64,000 nucleotides of DNA from Oscillospiraceae bacterium (lineage in GTDB: Bacteria > Bacillota > Clostridia > Oscillospirales > Ruminococcaceae), in assembly GCA_030539275.1 (NCBI GenBank), contig JAUNSK010000016.1, positions 1 to 64,000 of the forward strand, in the 5' to 3' direction. Numbering within the stretch: position 1 is the stretch's first letter; each line of letters starts with the position of its first letter. This document shows, piece by piece, positions 26,649 through 34,220 of the stretch. Both the position numbers and the translations under genes were made by a program. The notes beneath the pieces were generated by a model. The model was given only the letters and a program-made list of their open reading frames with translations, was not told the origin of the DNA and searched no databases.

Positions 26649-26716
26649 AATTTTCACGTAATTTTCACAAAAATCAATCAATTTATTATTTAAGATTATT
26701 TTAAGATAAGTATAGT
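26649..26716 (+). promoter_or_regulatory. Two pairs of 11-bp-phased direct repeats and a -10 upstream of the VTC operon
   Basis: AATTTTCAC occurs at 26649-26657 and again at 26660-26668; TTTAAGAT occurs at 26689-26696 and 26700-26707. Each pair has an 11-bp period, one helical turn. A TATAGT follows at 26711-26716, with the second pair covering the -35 position. This is the layout of an activator site such as a PhoP box; the regulator is unknown. The rest of the 358-bp spacer (26416-26773) shows nothing else I can name. Confidence 0.5.
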
Positions 26717-26773
26717 ATATTGTTTATATGATGTAAGGTTCGAAAAATGAAAAAGAAGGAGGAAAAATTAAAA

Positions 26774-27505
26774 ATGGCAATAAGCACTTTCAAGCGTAAA
26801 GAGATCAAATTTATACTTGATGAAGATCAGTACCAGTCATTAAACAGTATAATAGGTGAGTACATGAATCCTGATGCATTCTGTGTAGACGGAAAAGAGT
26901 ATGGTATTTACAATATTTATTATGATACAGCTGATAACTATCTGATCCGCGAATCGCTTGAAAAACCATATTACAAGGAAAAAATACGATTAAGAAGTTA
27001 TTTTTCTCCTGCCAAAGATACTGATAATGTCTATCTGGAAATCAAAAAGAAGATCGGCGGAATAGTAACAAAAAGACGAATATCGCTCACTCTTGCACAG
27101 GCCAATGCATTTATTTTTGAAGGTGAGCTTCCCGACTTCAGCAATGACAAAAAAAACTATATTCAGAACCAGGTGCTTCGTGAACTTATAGTTTTTCTTA
27201 AAACATATCCTATTACGCCGAAACAATATATAAGCTATCAGCGAAGTGCTTATTTCGGCAAGGAAGATGACAGCTTCAGACTTACATTTGACAGGTCTAT
27301 TACTCAAAGACGATTCGATGTATCGCTGTCTGAACCAAATTACGGTTCACAGCTTCTTCTGCCTTCACAGCATCTGATGGAAGTTAAAATATCTTCTTCT
27401 ATGCCGATGTGGCTGTCACAGAAGCTGGCGGAACTCGGCGTATACAAAACAAGCTTTTCCAAATACGGACGCGCCTTCAGGTCCTACATAACGGAAACTC
27501 ATTAA
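26774..27505 (+). CDS. VTC-domain protein (polyphosphate-polymerase-like, TTM fold)
   Basis: 243 residues from ATG 26774, which has AAGGAGG (26756-26762) eleven bases upstream; an earlier in-frame ATG at 26747 lies ahead of that site. TTM/VTC features: KRKEIKFILDEDQY at the N-terminus, YYDTADNYLIRES, KEKIRLRSYF, VYLEIKKKIGGIVTKRR and LMEVKIS. These are the alternating basic and acidic strands that line the tunnel and hold triphosphate and metal. No catalytic role is proven for bacterial soluble members. It forms an operon with the DUF4956 membrane protein 23 nt downstream, the common pairing in Clostridia. Confidence 0.9.
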   Translation: MAISTFKRKEIKFILDEDQYQSLNSIIGEYMNPDAFCVDGKEYGIYNIYYDTADNYLIRESLEKPYYKEKIRLRSYFSPAKDTDNVYLEIKKKIGGIVTKRRISLTLAQANAFIFEGELPDFSNDKKNYIQNQVLRELIVFLKTYPITPKQYISYQRSAYFGKEDDSFRLTFDRSITQRRFDVSLSEPNYGSQLLLPSQHLMEVKISSSMPMWLSQKLAELGVYKTSFSKYGRAFRSYITETH

Positions 27506-27528
27506 AACCATTGAAAGGATGAATTCTA

Positions 27529-28209
27529 TTGTTTAATTCTATTTTTACTGACGGACTATCTGTGGAAGCATTTTTTATTGCTATACTGAGTTCTGTCGCA
27601 GTTGGCTTTCTTATAAGTCTGTTATATCTTGTAACAAACAAAAAAGAAGGATATTCCCAAAGTTATGTATGGACTATCATCATGCTGCCTCCTGTTGTTG
27701 CCATAGTTATTGCAGCCATAGGAAATAACGTTGCAAGTTCTCTGAGTCTTGCCGGTGCATTTACTCTTGTTCGTTTCAGAAGTGCCCCCGGAGACCCGAA
27801 ACAGATAGCATATGTTTTTTATGCAACTGCTACAGGTCTTATCTGCGGACTCGGATACATTACATATGCTTTTATATTCCTGGTTATTATCGCAGCTGTA
27901 CTGCTTGTCTTATATAAGACAAAATATGCATCACCGGCAACGAGCAGTATGACTCTTAAGATCACTATTCCTGAAAATCTTAATTATATCGGTCTTTTTG
28001 ACAAAACACTTGACAAATACACATCAAACTGGCTTCTCAAGAGAGTAAAAACAACAGAGTTCGGCACTCTGTTTGAACTGATATACAGCATAGAGATCAA
28101 TAATACTGCTAACCAGAAAGCATTTATTGATGAGATCAGAACACTTAACGGAAACCTGAATGTTGTTCTTGTTCTTTATAAATACGATGACAAGGTATAT
28201 GCAAGCTGA
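27529..28209 (+). CDS. DUF4956 membrane protein
   Basis: 226 residues. Three to four membrane segments lie in the first 145 residues (FFIAILSSVAVGFLISLLYL, VWTIIMLPPVVAIVIAAI, then FIFLVIIAAVLLVLY). Between them is the conserved SLSLAGAFTLVRFRSAPGDP, the DUF4956 signature. A cytoplasmic domain of about 80 residues follows. The start is TTG 27529, with GAAAGGA twelve bases upstream; no ATG in this frame gives a better start. It is co-transcribed with the VTC-domain gene. The family is almost always linked to VTC proteins and often to CotH kinases; no CotH gene is in this window. Function unknown. Confidence 0.85.
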   Translation: MFNSIFTDGLSVEAFFIAILSSVAVGFLISLLYLVTNKKEGYSQSYVWTIIMLPPVVAIVIAAIGNNVASSLSLAGAFTLVRFRSAPGDPKQIAYVFYATATGLICGLGYITYAFIFLVIIAAVLLVLYKTKYASPATSSMTLKITIPENLNYIGLFDKTLDKYTSNWLLKRVKTTEFGTLFELIYSIEINNTANQKAFIDEIRTLNGNLNVVLVLYKYDDKVYAS

Positions 28210-28235
28210 TACATAATTTTTCATTTCCAAATCAA

Positions 28236-28272
28236 AAAAATCCCGGTGAAATACTGTTTCACCGGGATTTTT
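28236..28272. terminator. Bidirectional terminator between DUF4956 and prs
   Basis: 16-nt arms (28236-28251 and 28257-28272), 5-nt loop, A-run and T-run on the two flanks; serves both convergent genes. Confidence 0.92.
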
Positions 28273-28276
28273 GTTT

Positions 28277-29428
28277 TTACTTCTGATTATATTTTTTAAG
28301 AAGAAGATTGATTTTTTCATGAGGATCAATAACAGTGCTTATTGATACATCATGATTGATAGCTGCGATGAAGTATGCAATATACTTAGATACATCAACT
28401 TCCATGAACCATTCCTTTTCAAGAAGTTCCTTAGGTCTGTATGTGAGGTTAGTACCGAGGATACCGTCAATGTATCCATCCTTATAAGCCTTGTCAAACT
28501 TATCAAATCCGTCTGTAAACAGACCGTATGTTGCACAGCCATAAATTTTTCTGGCTTTCTTTTCCTTGAGAGCATATGCTATATCAAGCATTGATTCACC
28601 TGATGAAATGATGTCATCAGCAATAAAAATATCCATGCCTTCTACTGAATTACCAAGATATTCATGAGCTACGATAGGATTTCTTCCGTTAATGATCTTT
28701 GAATAATCACGTCTCTTATAAAACATTCCGAGATCTACTCCGAGAACAGAAGCATAGTACATATTTCTGTTGAGAGCACCTTCATCAGGGCTGACTATCA
28801 TAAAGTTATCCTTTGTAATATGAAGGCCTTCGATATTTCTGTACATTGTTTTGAGAACCTGATATGTCGGCATAACATTATCAAATCCCATAAGCGGAAC
28901 AGCATTATGAACACGGGGATCATGTGCATCAAATGTTACTATGTTCGATACGCCCATACTCTGCAGTTCCTGCAGTGCACATGCACAGTCCAGTGACTCA
29001 CGGTAGTTTCTTCTGTGCTGACGTCCGCCGTATAAAATAGGCATTATGACATTTATTCTGTGTGCTTTGCCGCCTGCAGCCTGTATTACTCTTTTCAGAT
29101 CCTGATAGTGATCATCAGGTGACATTGAGTTTTCATTTCCAAACATCTTATATTTGCAGTTGTAGTTGCCTACATCTACTATAATGAATAAGTCATTTCC
29201 TCTTACAGTAGATTTTATAAGACCTTTGCCATCACCTGAAGAAAAACGCGGGCACTGATTTTCAATAAGAAATGTATCAGTATCATATCCGCCTTCCTTT
29301 GACCAGTCAACAAGATACTTGTCTATCTTGCTGCCAAGCTCTGTAGCCCCTTCCAATGCAATAACTCCGAGCGGAGCAACGCGCGTCTGAGGATTGAATA
29401 ATACCTCATTTGCAGCACTTCCTGTCAT
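28277..29428 (-). CDS. prs: Ribose-phosphate pyrophosphokinase (PRPP synthetase), long variant
   Basis: 383 residues, about 65 longer than the classical enzyme. Catalytic landmarks: YGGRQHRRNYRESLDCACA (in place of the usual Y-x-RQDR), FDAHDPRV (catalytic flexible-loop neighbourhood), the ribose-5-phosphate region IVSPDEGALNRNM, and the PRPP loop DIFIADDIISSGESMLD in place of the common VDDMIDTAGT. It makes PRPP for purine, pyrimidine, His and Trp synthesis. The N-terminal ~60 residues (REDVVASAL-type homologous region not evident) and the changed loop mark a divergent clostridial subgroup. Own ribosome site (GAAAGGA) and promoter at 29511-29540. Confidence 0.88.
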   Translation of the reverse strand: MTGSAANEVLFNPQTRVAPLGVIALEGATELGSKIDKYLVDWSKEGGYDTDTFLIENQCPRFSSGDGKGLIKSTVRGNDLFIIVDVGNYNCKYKMFGNENSMSPDDHYQDLKRVIQAAGGKAHRINVIMPILYGGRQHRRNYRESLDCACALQELQSMGVSNIVTFDAHDPRVHNAVPLMGFDNVMPTYQVLKTMYRNIEGLHITKDNFMIVSPDEGALNRNMYYASVLGVDLGMFYKRRDYSKIINGRNPIVAHEYLGNSVEGMDIFIADDIISSGESMLDIAYALKEKKARKIYGCATYGLFTDGFDKFDKAYKDGYIDGILGTNLTYRPKELLEKEWFMEVDVSKYIAYFIAAINHDVSISTVIDPHEKINLLLKKYNQK

Positions 29429-29748
29429 TTAACCAAATCCTTTCAAGAAAATAAATAATAAAAATAACTTAACCGCAGAAAATACTAATAACAAACCATC
29501 ACTATATTTAAGTATAACACTACAAATAATTATTTGTCAATTATCTTAATATATCAAAAAAATATACAAAACGAGTGATTAATCGGCGATTAATATAATA
29601 TTAATTGTTATTTAGTTCTCAAGCCATTCTGATTTGCGAAAAATGTAATTATATTCTTTTTAATTCCACTATTGTTCAGAAATTATTTATCCTGATTAAT
29701 TTTTTAAATATTTATGATGCTTTAACATATAACTGAACCTCGTTTTTA
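29429..29748. other. Gene-free region between comEA and prs
   Basis: 320 bp, AT-rich. It holds the prs promoter (29511-29540, minus). On the comEA side I see no convincing terminator and no reading frame. Confidence 0.7.
29511..29540 (-). promoter_or_regulatory. Sigma-A promoter of prs
   Basis: Minus strand: TTGACA (29540-29535), 18-nt spacer, TATACT (29516-29511). Confidence 0.65.
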
Positions 29749-30231
29749 TCAGACCGTAATAAATTCTTTGATATTCTCAAATGTCTTCTCCCCGATTCCC
29801 TTAACATTTTTTATTTCATCTATTGATGAAAATCCTCCGTTCGCTTCCCGGTACTCAATTATTGCTGCAGCTTTCTTTTCTCCGATCCCCTTAAGATTTA
29901 CAAGCATGCTGACATCAGCCTTATTGATATTTATCATGCCTGAGGTATCACTGACGCTGTTTGCACTCACCGACTGTTGTGTACCGGCACATGAATTGAT
30001 ATTTTCTGTAACAGAAACCTGCGTCATTCCCTGCTGCCTGGTTGTTTTACCTGTATTATCAGTCTGTGATTCGGATGTGACGGTGCCTGATGTTCTTTCC
30101 CGCATGAGAGCCTGGCTGCCTGAGATCACGACAGGAGTTGTATCCGGTGTATCAGCTTTTATTATTATAACTGACATTATAATTGCAGCAAGACCAGCTG
30201 CTATAAAATAAATTGCTTTGTTCATCTGCAT
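29749..30231 (-). CDS. ComEA-like DNA-binding protein (helix-hairpin-helix)
   Basis: 160 residues. One N-terminal membrane segment (AIYFIAAGLAAIIMSVIII, ~5-24), a Ser/Thr/Gln-rich extracellular spacer (~30-95), and a C-terminal double helix-hairpin-helix unit. The latter is ININKADVSMLVNLKGIGEK...FSSIDEIKNVKGIGEKTF, where the two KGIGEK turns are the DNA-backbone contacts. It corresponds to the competence DNA receptor ComEA but lacks the SLBB domain of the Bacillus protein. No other competence gene is nearby. Start ATG 30231 with AAAGGA eight bases upstream. Confidence 0.88.
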   Translation of the reverse strand: MQMNKAIYFIAAGLAAIIMSVIIIKADTPDTTPVVISGSQALMRERTSGTVTSESQTDNTGKTTRQQGMTQVSVTENINSCAGTQQSVSANSVSDTSGMININKADVSMLVNLKGIGEKKAAAIIEYREANGGFSSIDEIKNVKGIGEKTFENIKEFITV

Positions 30232-30441
30232 TCTCTTATTCCTTTTTATGTATTATTATGATTATATTTTACATCTAAAAAGTTTTTTTGTAAATACTCT
30301 TTTTCAGCTTTTTATTCTTAAATATCTTATTATAGTATTTGATGAAAAATGTCTTACACATATAAATACATGACAGGGCTGTCTTTATAAAAACTGATTT
30401 GTCATTTTACATATAAAAAAATCAAATCAAAAAATTACCTC

Positions 30442-30470
30442 TCATAAATTATTTTTAACTTCTCATACTA
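30442..30470 (+). promoter_or_regulatory. Possible forespore sigma-G promoter of SASP gene 1
   Basis: TCATA (30442-30446), 17 nt, CATACTA (30464-30470), resembling the sigma-G pattern GHATR ... CATNHTA with one mismatch in the -35. The -10 position is AATATTA before SASP gene 2, so that copy matches less well. Confidence 0.4.
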
Positions 30471-30516
30471 ATATCACGGCACCAAATTAAAATAAATTTT
30501 AAGAGGAGTCATGATT

Positions 30517-30696
30517 ATGAAAGGCGAATTTACTCAAAAAGGCAAAGAAGCTATGGAACGTTTCAAGATGGAATCTGCTAATGAAGTAGGAGTACCGCTT
30601 AAAGAAGGATATAATGGTGACCTCACATCAAGACAGGCTGGTTCTATCGGCGGACAGATGGTAAAGAAAATGATTGATGCATACAAGATGCAGTAA
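30517..30696 (+). CDS. Alpha/beta-type small acid-soluble spore protein, copy 1
   Basis: 59 residues from ATG 30517; the ATG two codons earlier is only 2 nt after GAGGAG, this one has 8. The family core is clear: FKMESANEVGVPL (corresponding to the GPR protease site E-x-A-x-E-x-GV) and LTSRQAGSIGGQMVKKMI (corresponding to the L-x-x-R-x-x-GxVGGxxxK DNA-binding motif). Such proteins coat and protect DNA in dormant spores. It is shorter than Bacillus SASPs, with little N-terminal extension. A near-identical copy follows 225 bp downstream with the same leader. Confidence 0.93.
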   Translation: MKGEFTQKGKEAMERFKMESANEVGVPLKEGYNGDLTSRQAGSIGGQMVKKMIDAYKMQ

Positions 30697-30921
30697 TAAT
30701 AAAACAGTTTTTCTTTAACAGCCATGTATTACAGTAAATAAACAGCCGGATTTGTTTTTGTGAGTTACTGATCATATAAAACTTATGTTTTAAATCAGAT
30801 ATAGGATATAAAACATCCGGTCAAGCTTTTAGTCATAAAATTACCACTAATAATATTTGTGATTTAAACAATAATATTAGTACGGCACCAAATAAAAATA
30901 ATTTTAAGAGGAGTCATGATT

Positions 30922-31101
30922 ATGAAAGGCGAATTTACTCAAAAAGGCAAAGAAGCTATGGAACGTTTCAAGATGGAATCAGCCAGTGAAGTCGGAGTAC
31001 AGCTTAAACAGGGATACAATGGCGATCTGACATCAAGAGAAGCCGGATCAATCGGCGGACAGATGGTAAAGAAAATGATTGATGCATACAAGATGCAGTA
31101 A
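30922..31101 (+). CDS. Alpha/beta-type small acid-soluble spore protein, copy 2
   Basis: 59 residues from ATG 30922, chosen by the same spacing argument as copy 1. It differs at only a few positions (ESASEVGVQLKQ here; ESANEVGVPLKE in copy 1). The 5' leader from ACGGCACCAAAT through the ribosome site is also repeated, so the duplication covers gene and leader. The segment between the copies is unrelated AT-rich sequence. A terminator follows at 31191. Confidence 0.93.
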   Translation: MKGEFTQKGKEAMERFKMESASEVGVQLKQGYNGDLTSREAGSIGGQMVKKMIDAYKMQ

Positions 31102-31190
31102 TATAAAACAGTATTTATAGCTGCGCAGGTAACGTAAATGTGACGAAGCAGATGCTTTAACAGCAATTACGGTCAAGCGGCAGTAAAACA

Positions 31191-31233
31191 GGAGTGTACC
31201 ATGACTAATAAGTTATGGTACACTCCGATTTTT
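31191..31233 (+). terminator. Terminator after the SASP genes
   Basis: 12-bp stem GGAGTGTACCAT/ATGGTACACTCC (31191-31202 and 31215-31226), 12-nt loop, then GATTTTTTT. Confidence 0.9.
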
Positions 31234-31257
31234 TTAGGTCTTCAATAAATTAAATAA

Positions 31258-32166
31258 TCAGTCTTCCTGCGCTTCAACGAAATAATTTTTCATAAGTACA
31301 TAGTCTGCTGCATCAACTTTACCATCCTCATTGATATCACCATTTTCTACATCATTATCCTTGCCTATAAAGTATTCGCTGAGCTTAGAAGCATCGTCTG
31401 TTTCAATCTTGCCATCATGTGTAGTATCTCCTGTTTTGTTGACTATTTCGTCTTCATATCCCTCCATAACAGCATATACTCTTCCAAGTGACATTGCTTT
31501 TACATTAGTCTCAGGATCCTTGTCCTTGCTTACTGTAATAATTGAACCACTTGTTTTCACATCAGCCGGCTTAATGAACTTATTGCCCTCATCATCATAG
31601 CATGCAGCAGATGCCTCACATCTATCAGAAACCAGATTGATCGGATAATTTCCTTCCGGTGCATCTGCATTAATTCTTATTGCTACTCTGATTACTTCCT
31701 TATCAGTGCTGCAGATGTTATTTGTATCATTTGCCATTAAAATTACACCGTTCTTATTATCACTTACGACGAAATAATAATTATCAACAAAATCGTGTTC
31801 TGCTGACATGCTTTCAATACTCATTATACTGCTGTCATACTCAAAAAACAAAAGCATAGCACAACAACCGGTATTTTCGCCGATTACAATATCAAGATAC
31901 GTTAAATCTCCGGGTGCTGCTGTTGCATTTGTCAGTCCAAAACTTATACAGCCTTTTGTTTCAGGTTCTTTCTTTTCAAGATAACCCAGACCCAGACTTT
32001 CGTATGTGTCTGTTACAATAATAGGTTGTTCTTCATTTCCCCCATATATTGTTGTTACCGGGCTTTGTTCTGACGCGCTGACGTTGAAAAATCTGCTGCT
32101 GCAAAAAACAATTCCTGCACAAAGAACAACTGAAGTTGCTGCTGCTGCGACCTGCTTAAAATTCAT
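31258..32166 (-). CDS. Secreted cohesin-dockerin protein (small adaptor-scaffoldin-like)
   Basis: 302 residues. Signal peptide ~1-31 (ends SRFFNVSA). About 72-212 looks like a cohesin: ATAAPGDLTYLDIVIG at its start, then LLFFEYDSSIMSIESMSAE, the usual jelly-roll strand pattern (PGD...N-x-G...L-x-F-x-YD-x-S), closing near KTSGSIITV. A C-terminal dockerin (~243-297) has loops GDTTHDGKIETDDA and GDINEDGKVDAADY. One cohesin plus one dockerin is the plan of adaptor scaffoldins such as ScaC of R. flavefaciens, which change the specificity of what attaches to the main scaffold. The cohesin call is by pattern only. Isolated gene between SASPs and ribosomal genes. Confidence 0.75.
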   Translation of the reverse strand: MNFKQVAAAATSVVLCAGIVFCSSRFFNVSASEQSPVTTIYGGNEEQPIIVTDTYESLGLGYLEKKEPETKGCISFGLTNATAAPGDLTYLDIVIGENTGCCAMLLFFEYDSSIMSIESMSAEHDFVDNYYFVVSDNKNGVILMANDTNNICSTDKEVIRVAIRINADAPEGNYPINLVSDRCEASAACYDDEGNKFIKPADVKTSGSIITVSKDKDPETNVKAMSLGRVYAVMEGYEDEIVNKTGDTTHDGKIETDDASKLSEYFIGKDNDVENGDINEDGKVDAADYVLMKNYFVEAQED

Positions 32167-32249
32167 AATGGATTTCCCCTTTCAGATTTATTATATATTA
32201 ATACTATACAAGTTTCTTAAATGCTACATAATTTATGAAAATTATTCAA

Positions 32250-32294
32250 AAAAAAATAAAAAAATCTCAGTCAGCTAAAAGCTGACTGAGATTT
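32250..32294 (-). terminator. Terminator of the rpmG-secE-nusG-rplK-rplA operon
   Basis: 14-bp perfect stem (32262-32275 and 32281-32294), 5-nt loop; on the minus strand followed by TTTTATTTTTTTTT. It lies 18 nt after the rplA stop, so rplA ends its transcript here. Confidence 0.93.
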
Positions 32295-32311
32295 AAAATA
32301 AGTATAATAAA

Positions 32312-33007
32312 TTATACTCCGTATTTTGTTGTTGAAACCGGGATACCAACGCCCATTGTAGATGCTACTACACATGACTTGATATATGCACCCTTTGCTG
32401 CAGCTGGCTTAGCCTTAACAACAGCATCCATAAGAGTTTTAAAGTTCTGTTCAAGCTTTTCGCCGCCGAATGATGCTTTACCGATCGGGCAGTGAATGAT
32501 ATTTGTCTTATCAAGACGATATTCGATCTTACCAGCCTTAGCTTCAGTAACAGCCTTAGCTACGTCAGGAGTAACTGTTCCTGCCTTCGGGTTTGGCATA
32601 AGTCCTCTAGGACCGAGAACCTTACCAAGACGTCCAACAAGACCCATCATATCAGGTGAAGCGATTACTACATCGAAATCCATCCAGTTTTCCTTTGTGA
32701 TCTTGTCAACAAGATCCTGGCCGCCAACAAATTCTGCACCAGCAGCCTTAGCAGCTTCGTACTTGTCTTCCTTACAGAAAACACATACTCTTACCTTTTT
32801 ACCTGTTCCGTTTGGCAGTACAACTGCGCCACGAACCTGCTGATCAGCATGTCTTGAGTCAACGCCAAGACGGATATGAGCCTCGATTGTTTCATCAAAC
32901 TTAGCCTTAGAGTTCTTAGCTACTAAGTCCAAAGCTTCAACAGAATCGTATAACTTATTTGCTTCAACAGTTTTTTTACTATCTATATATTTTTTGCCGT
33001 GTTTCAT
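32312..33007 (-). CDS. rplA: 50S ribosomal protein L1
   Basis: 231 residues, normal length. Diagnostic stretches: [33 protein letters not shown] and the C-terminal [15 protein letters not shown]1 binds the L1 stalk of 23S rRNA and, in other bacteria, represses its own operon by binding an mRNA copy of that site. Such a mimic is visible here in the leader (33025-33083) and again before rplK. Strong ribosome site AGGAGG. In most bacteria rplJ-rplL follow on the same strand; here a terminator follows instead and rplJL lie elsewhere on the opposite strand. Confidence 0.98.
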   Translation of the reverse strand: MKHGKKYIDSKKTVEANKLYDSVEALDLVAKNSKAKFDETIEAHIRLGVDSRHADQQVRGAVVLPNGTGKKVRVCVFCKEDKYEAAKAAGAEFVGGQDLVDKITKENWMDFDVVIASPDMMGLVGRLGKVLGPRGLMPNPKAGTVTPDVAKAVTEAKAGKIEYRLDKTNIIHCPIGKASFGGEKLEQNFKTLMDAVVKAKPAAAKGAYIKSCVVASTMGVGIPVSTTKYGV

Positions 33008-33024
33008 ATTTATCCTCCTATAAA

Positions 33025-33083
33025 GTGGTAATACTGAATCGCTTAACGCGCGGTTCAGTTAGCGGAAAGTTTCCTCCCACCAT
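33025..33083 (-). promoter_or_regulatory. L1-binding-site mimic in the rplA leader
   Basis: Minus strand: ATGGTGGGAGG (around 33083-33073) and, after a hairpin-forming spacer (CTGAA...TTCAG), ATTACCAC (33032-33025). GGTGGGAG plus TACCAC are the two strands of the L1-stalk base in bacterial 23S rRNA. The element sits 18 nt before the rplA start, as expected for translational autoregulation. Confidence 0.65.
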
Positions 33084-33122
33084 TAGATAATACACAATCG
33101 GTAAATAATGACTGTGATACTC

Positions 33123-33548
33123 TTAATCAACTACTGTTACGCCCATTGAACGAGCTGTTCCAGCGATCATGCTCATAGCAGTTTCAAGACTTGCAGCATT
33201 AAGATCAGGCATCTTCTGCTCAGCAATCTTCTGGATCTGTTCCTTAGTTATGCTGGCAACCTTAGTCTTGTTAGGAACGCCTGAACCACTCTCAATACCG
33301 CATGCCTTCTTGATAAGAACAGCAGCCGGCGGAGTCTTTGTAACAAATGTGAATGTACGGTCTGCATAAACTGTGATAACAACAGGGATGATAAGACCAA
33401 TGTCATTCTTTGTTCTTTCATTGAATTCCTTAGTAAATGCCATGATATTTACACCATGCTGACCTAAAGCAGGACCAACCGGTGGTGCAGGTGTTGCTTT
33501 ACCTGCAGCAATCTGTAACTTAATATAGCCAGTAACCTTCTGTGCCAT
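33123..33548 (-). CDS. rplK: 50S ribosomal protein L11
   Basis: 141 residues. [17 protein letters not shown] is the N-terminal L11 signature; the C-terminal RNA-binding domain holds [14 protein letters not shown]. It forms the GTPase-associated centre with 23S rRNA and the L10/L12 stalk. Ribosome site GGAGGTG. The intergenic space to rplA (115 bp) and that to nusG (105 bp) each contain an L1-site mimic. Confidence 0.98.
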   Translation of the reverse strand: MAQKVTGYIKLQIAAGKATPAPPVGPALGQHGVNIMAFTKEFNERTKNDIGLIIPVVITVYADRTFTFVTKTPPAAVLIKKACGIESGSGVPNKTKVASITKEQIQKIAEQKMPDLNAASLETAMSMIAGTARSMGVTVVD

Positions 33549-33570
33549 GGTTATTTTGCACCTCCATAAT

Positions 33571-33612
33571 GTGGTAACGACGAGATAATAATTGATTTTA
33601 TCTCTCCCACCT
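33571..33612 (-). promoter_or_regulatory. L1-binding-site mimic in the rplK leader
   Basis: Minus strand: AGGTGGGAGAG (33612-33602), about 23 nt, then GTTACCAC (33578-33571), followed by the GGAGGTG ribosome site. Same two-part motif as in front of rplA and as in the 23S L1 stalk. A 7-bp hairpin (33613-33619/33625-33631) sits just upstream. Confidence 0.65.
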
Positions 33613-33653
33613 GACTGTTTTTTTAACAGTCAATTATAAAAACTTTTTTTAAA

Positions 33654-34187
33654 CTACATGTCATCCAGCTTTATAACCTGGGTAAGTCCAAGTGTAGCTG
33701 GTGTCTCACGTCCAAACATTGAAACAAGAACATCAACAGTACCCGCATCAACATCTACCTTCTGTACCACACCGACAAATCCGTCCATTGCAGTACCGGA
33801 TACACGCACACTGTCGCCTTCGTTTATGTTTACCTCGACTGAAGACAAATTGAGATTAACTCCAAGAGCCTCAACTTCTTTTTCAGACAAAGGCGTAGGT
33901 TCCGACGCAGGTCCTACAAAGCCGGTCACACCTCTTGTATTCTTGACTACATACCAGGAATCATCGGTATAGACCATTTTCAGCAGAACATAACCTGGAA
34001 ATGTTTTTCTCTCCACTTCCTTAGTTTTGCCGTCAGTAATCTCAGTTACCTTTTCTGTAGGCACCCTTACTTCAAGGATCAAGTCGTGAAGCTTTCTGTT
34101 TTCCACAACTTTTTCAATATTCTGTGCTACCTTATTTTCATAGCCAGAATAAGTGTGAATTACATACCACTTTGCTGCTTCTGACAT
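33654..34187 (-). CDS. nusG: Transcription termination/antitermination factor NusG
   Basis: 177 residues. N-terminal NGN domain (KWYVIHTYSGYENKVAQNIE), with FPGYVLLKM and NTRGVTGFVG. C-terminal KOW domain (INEGDSVRVSGTAMDGFVG...). Couples RNA polymerase to the ribosome or Rho. Standard place between secE and rplK. Confidence 0.98.
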   Translation of the reverse strand: MSEAAKWYVIHTYSGYENKVAQNIEKVVENRKLHDLILEVRVPTEKVTEITDGKTKEVERKTFPGYVLLKMVYTDDSWYVVKNTRGVTGFVGPASEPTPLSEKEVEALGVNLNLSSVEVNINEGDSVRVSGTAMDGFVGVVQKVDVDAGTVDVLVSMFGRETPATLGLTQVIKLDDM

Positions 34188-34220
34188 TACATTTCCTCCT
34201 TGTCTTAAAGTATGTTACTG

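Noticed and set aside
29429-29748. Possible tRNA or small RNA in the gap
   Set aside because: No cloverleaf, CCA end or GGTTCGA-type T-loop sequence seen; only the prs promoter is supported.
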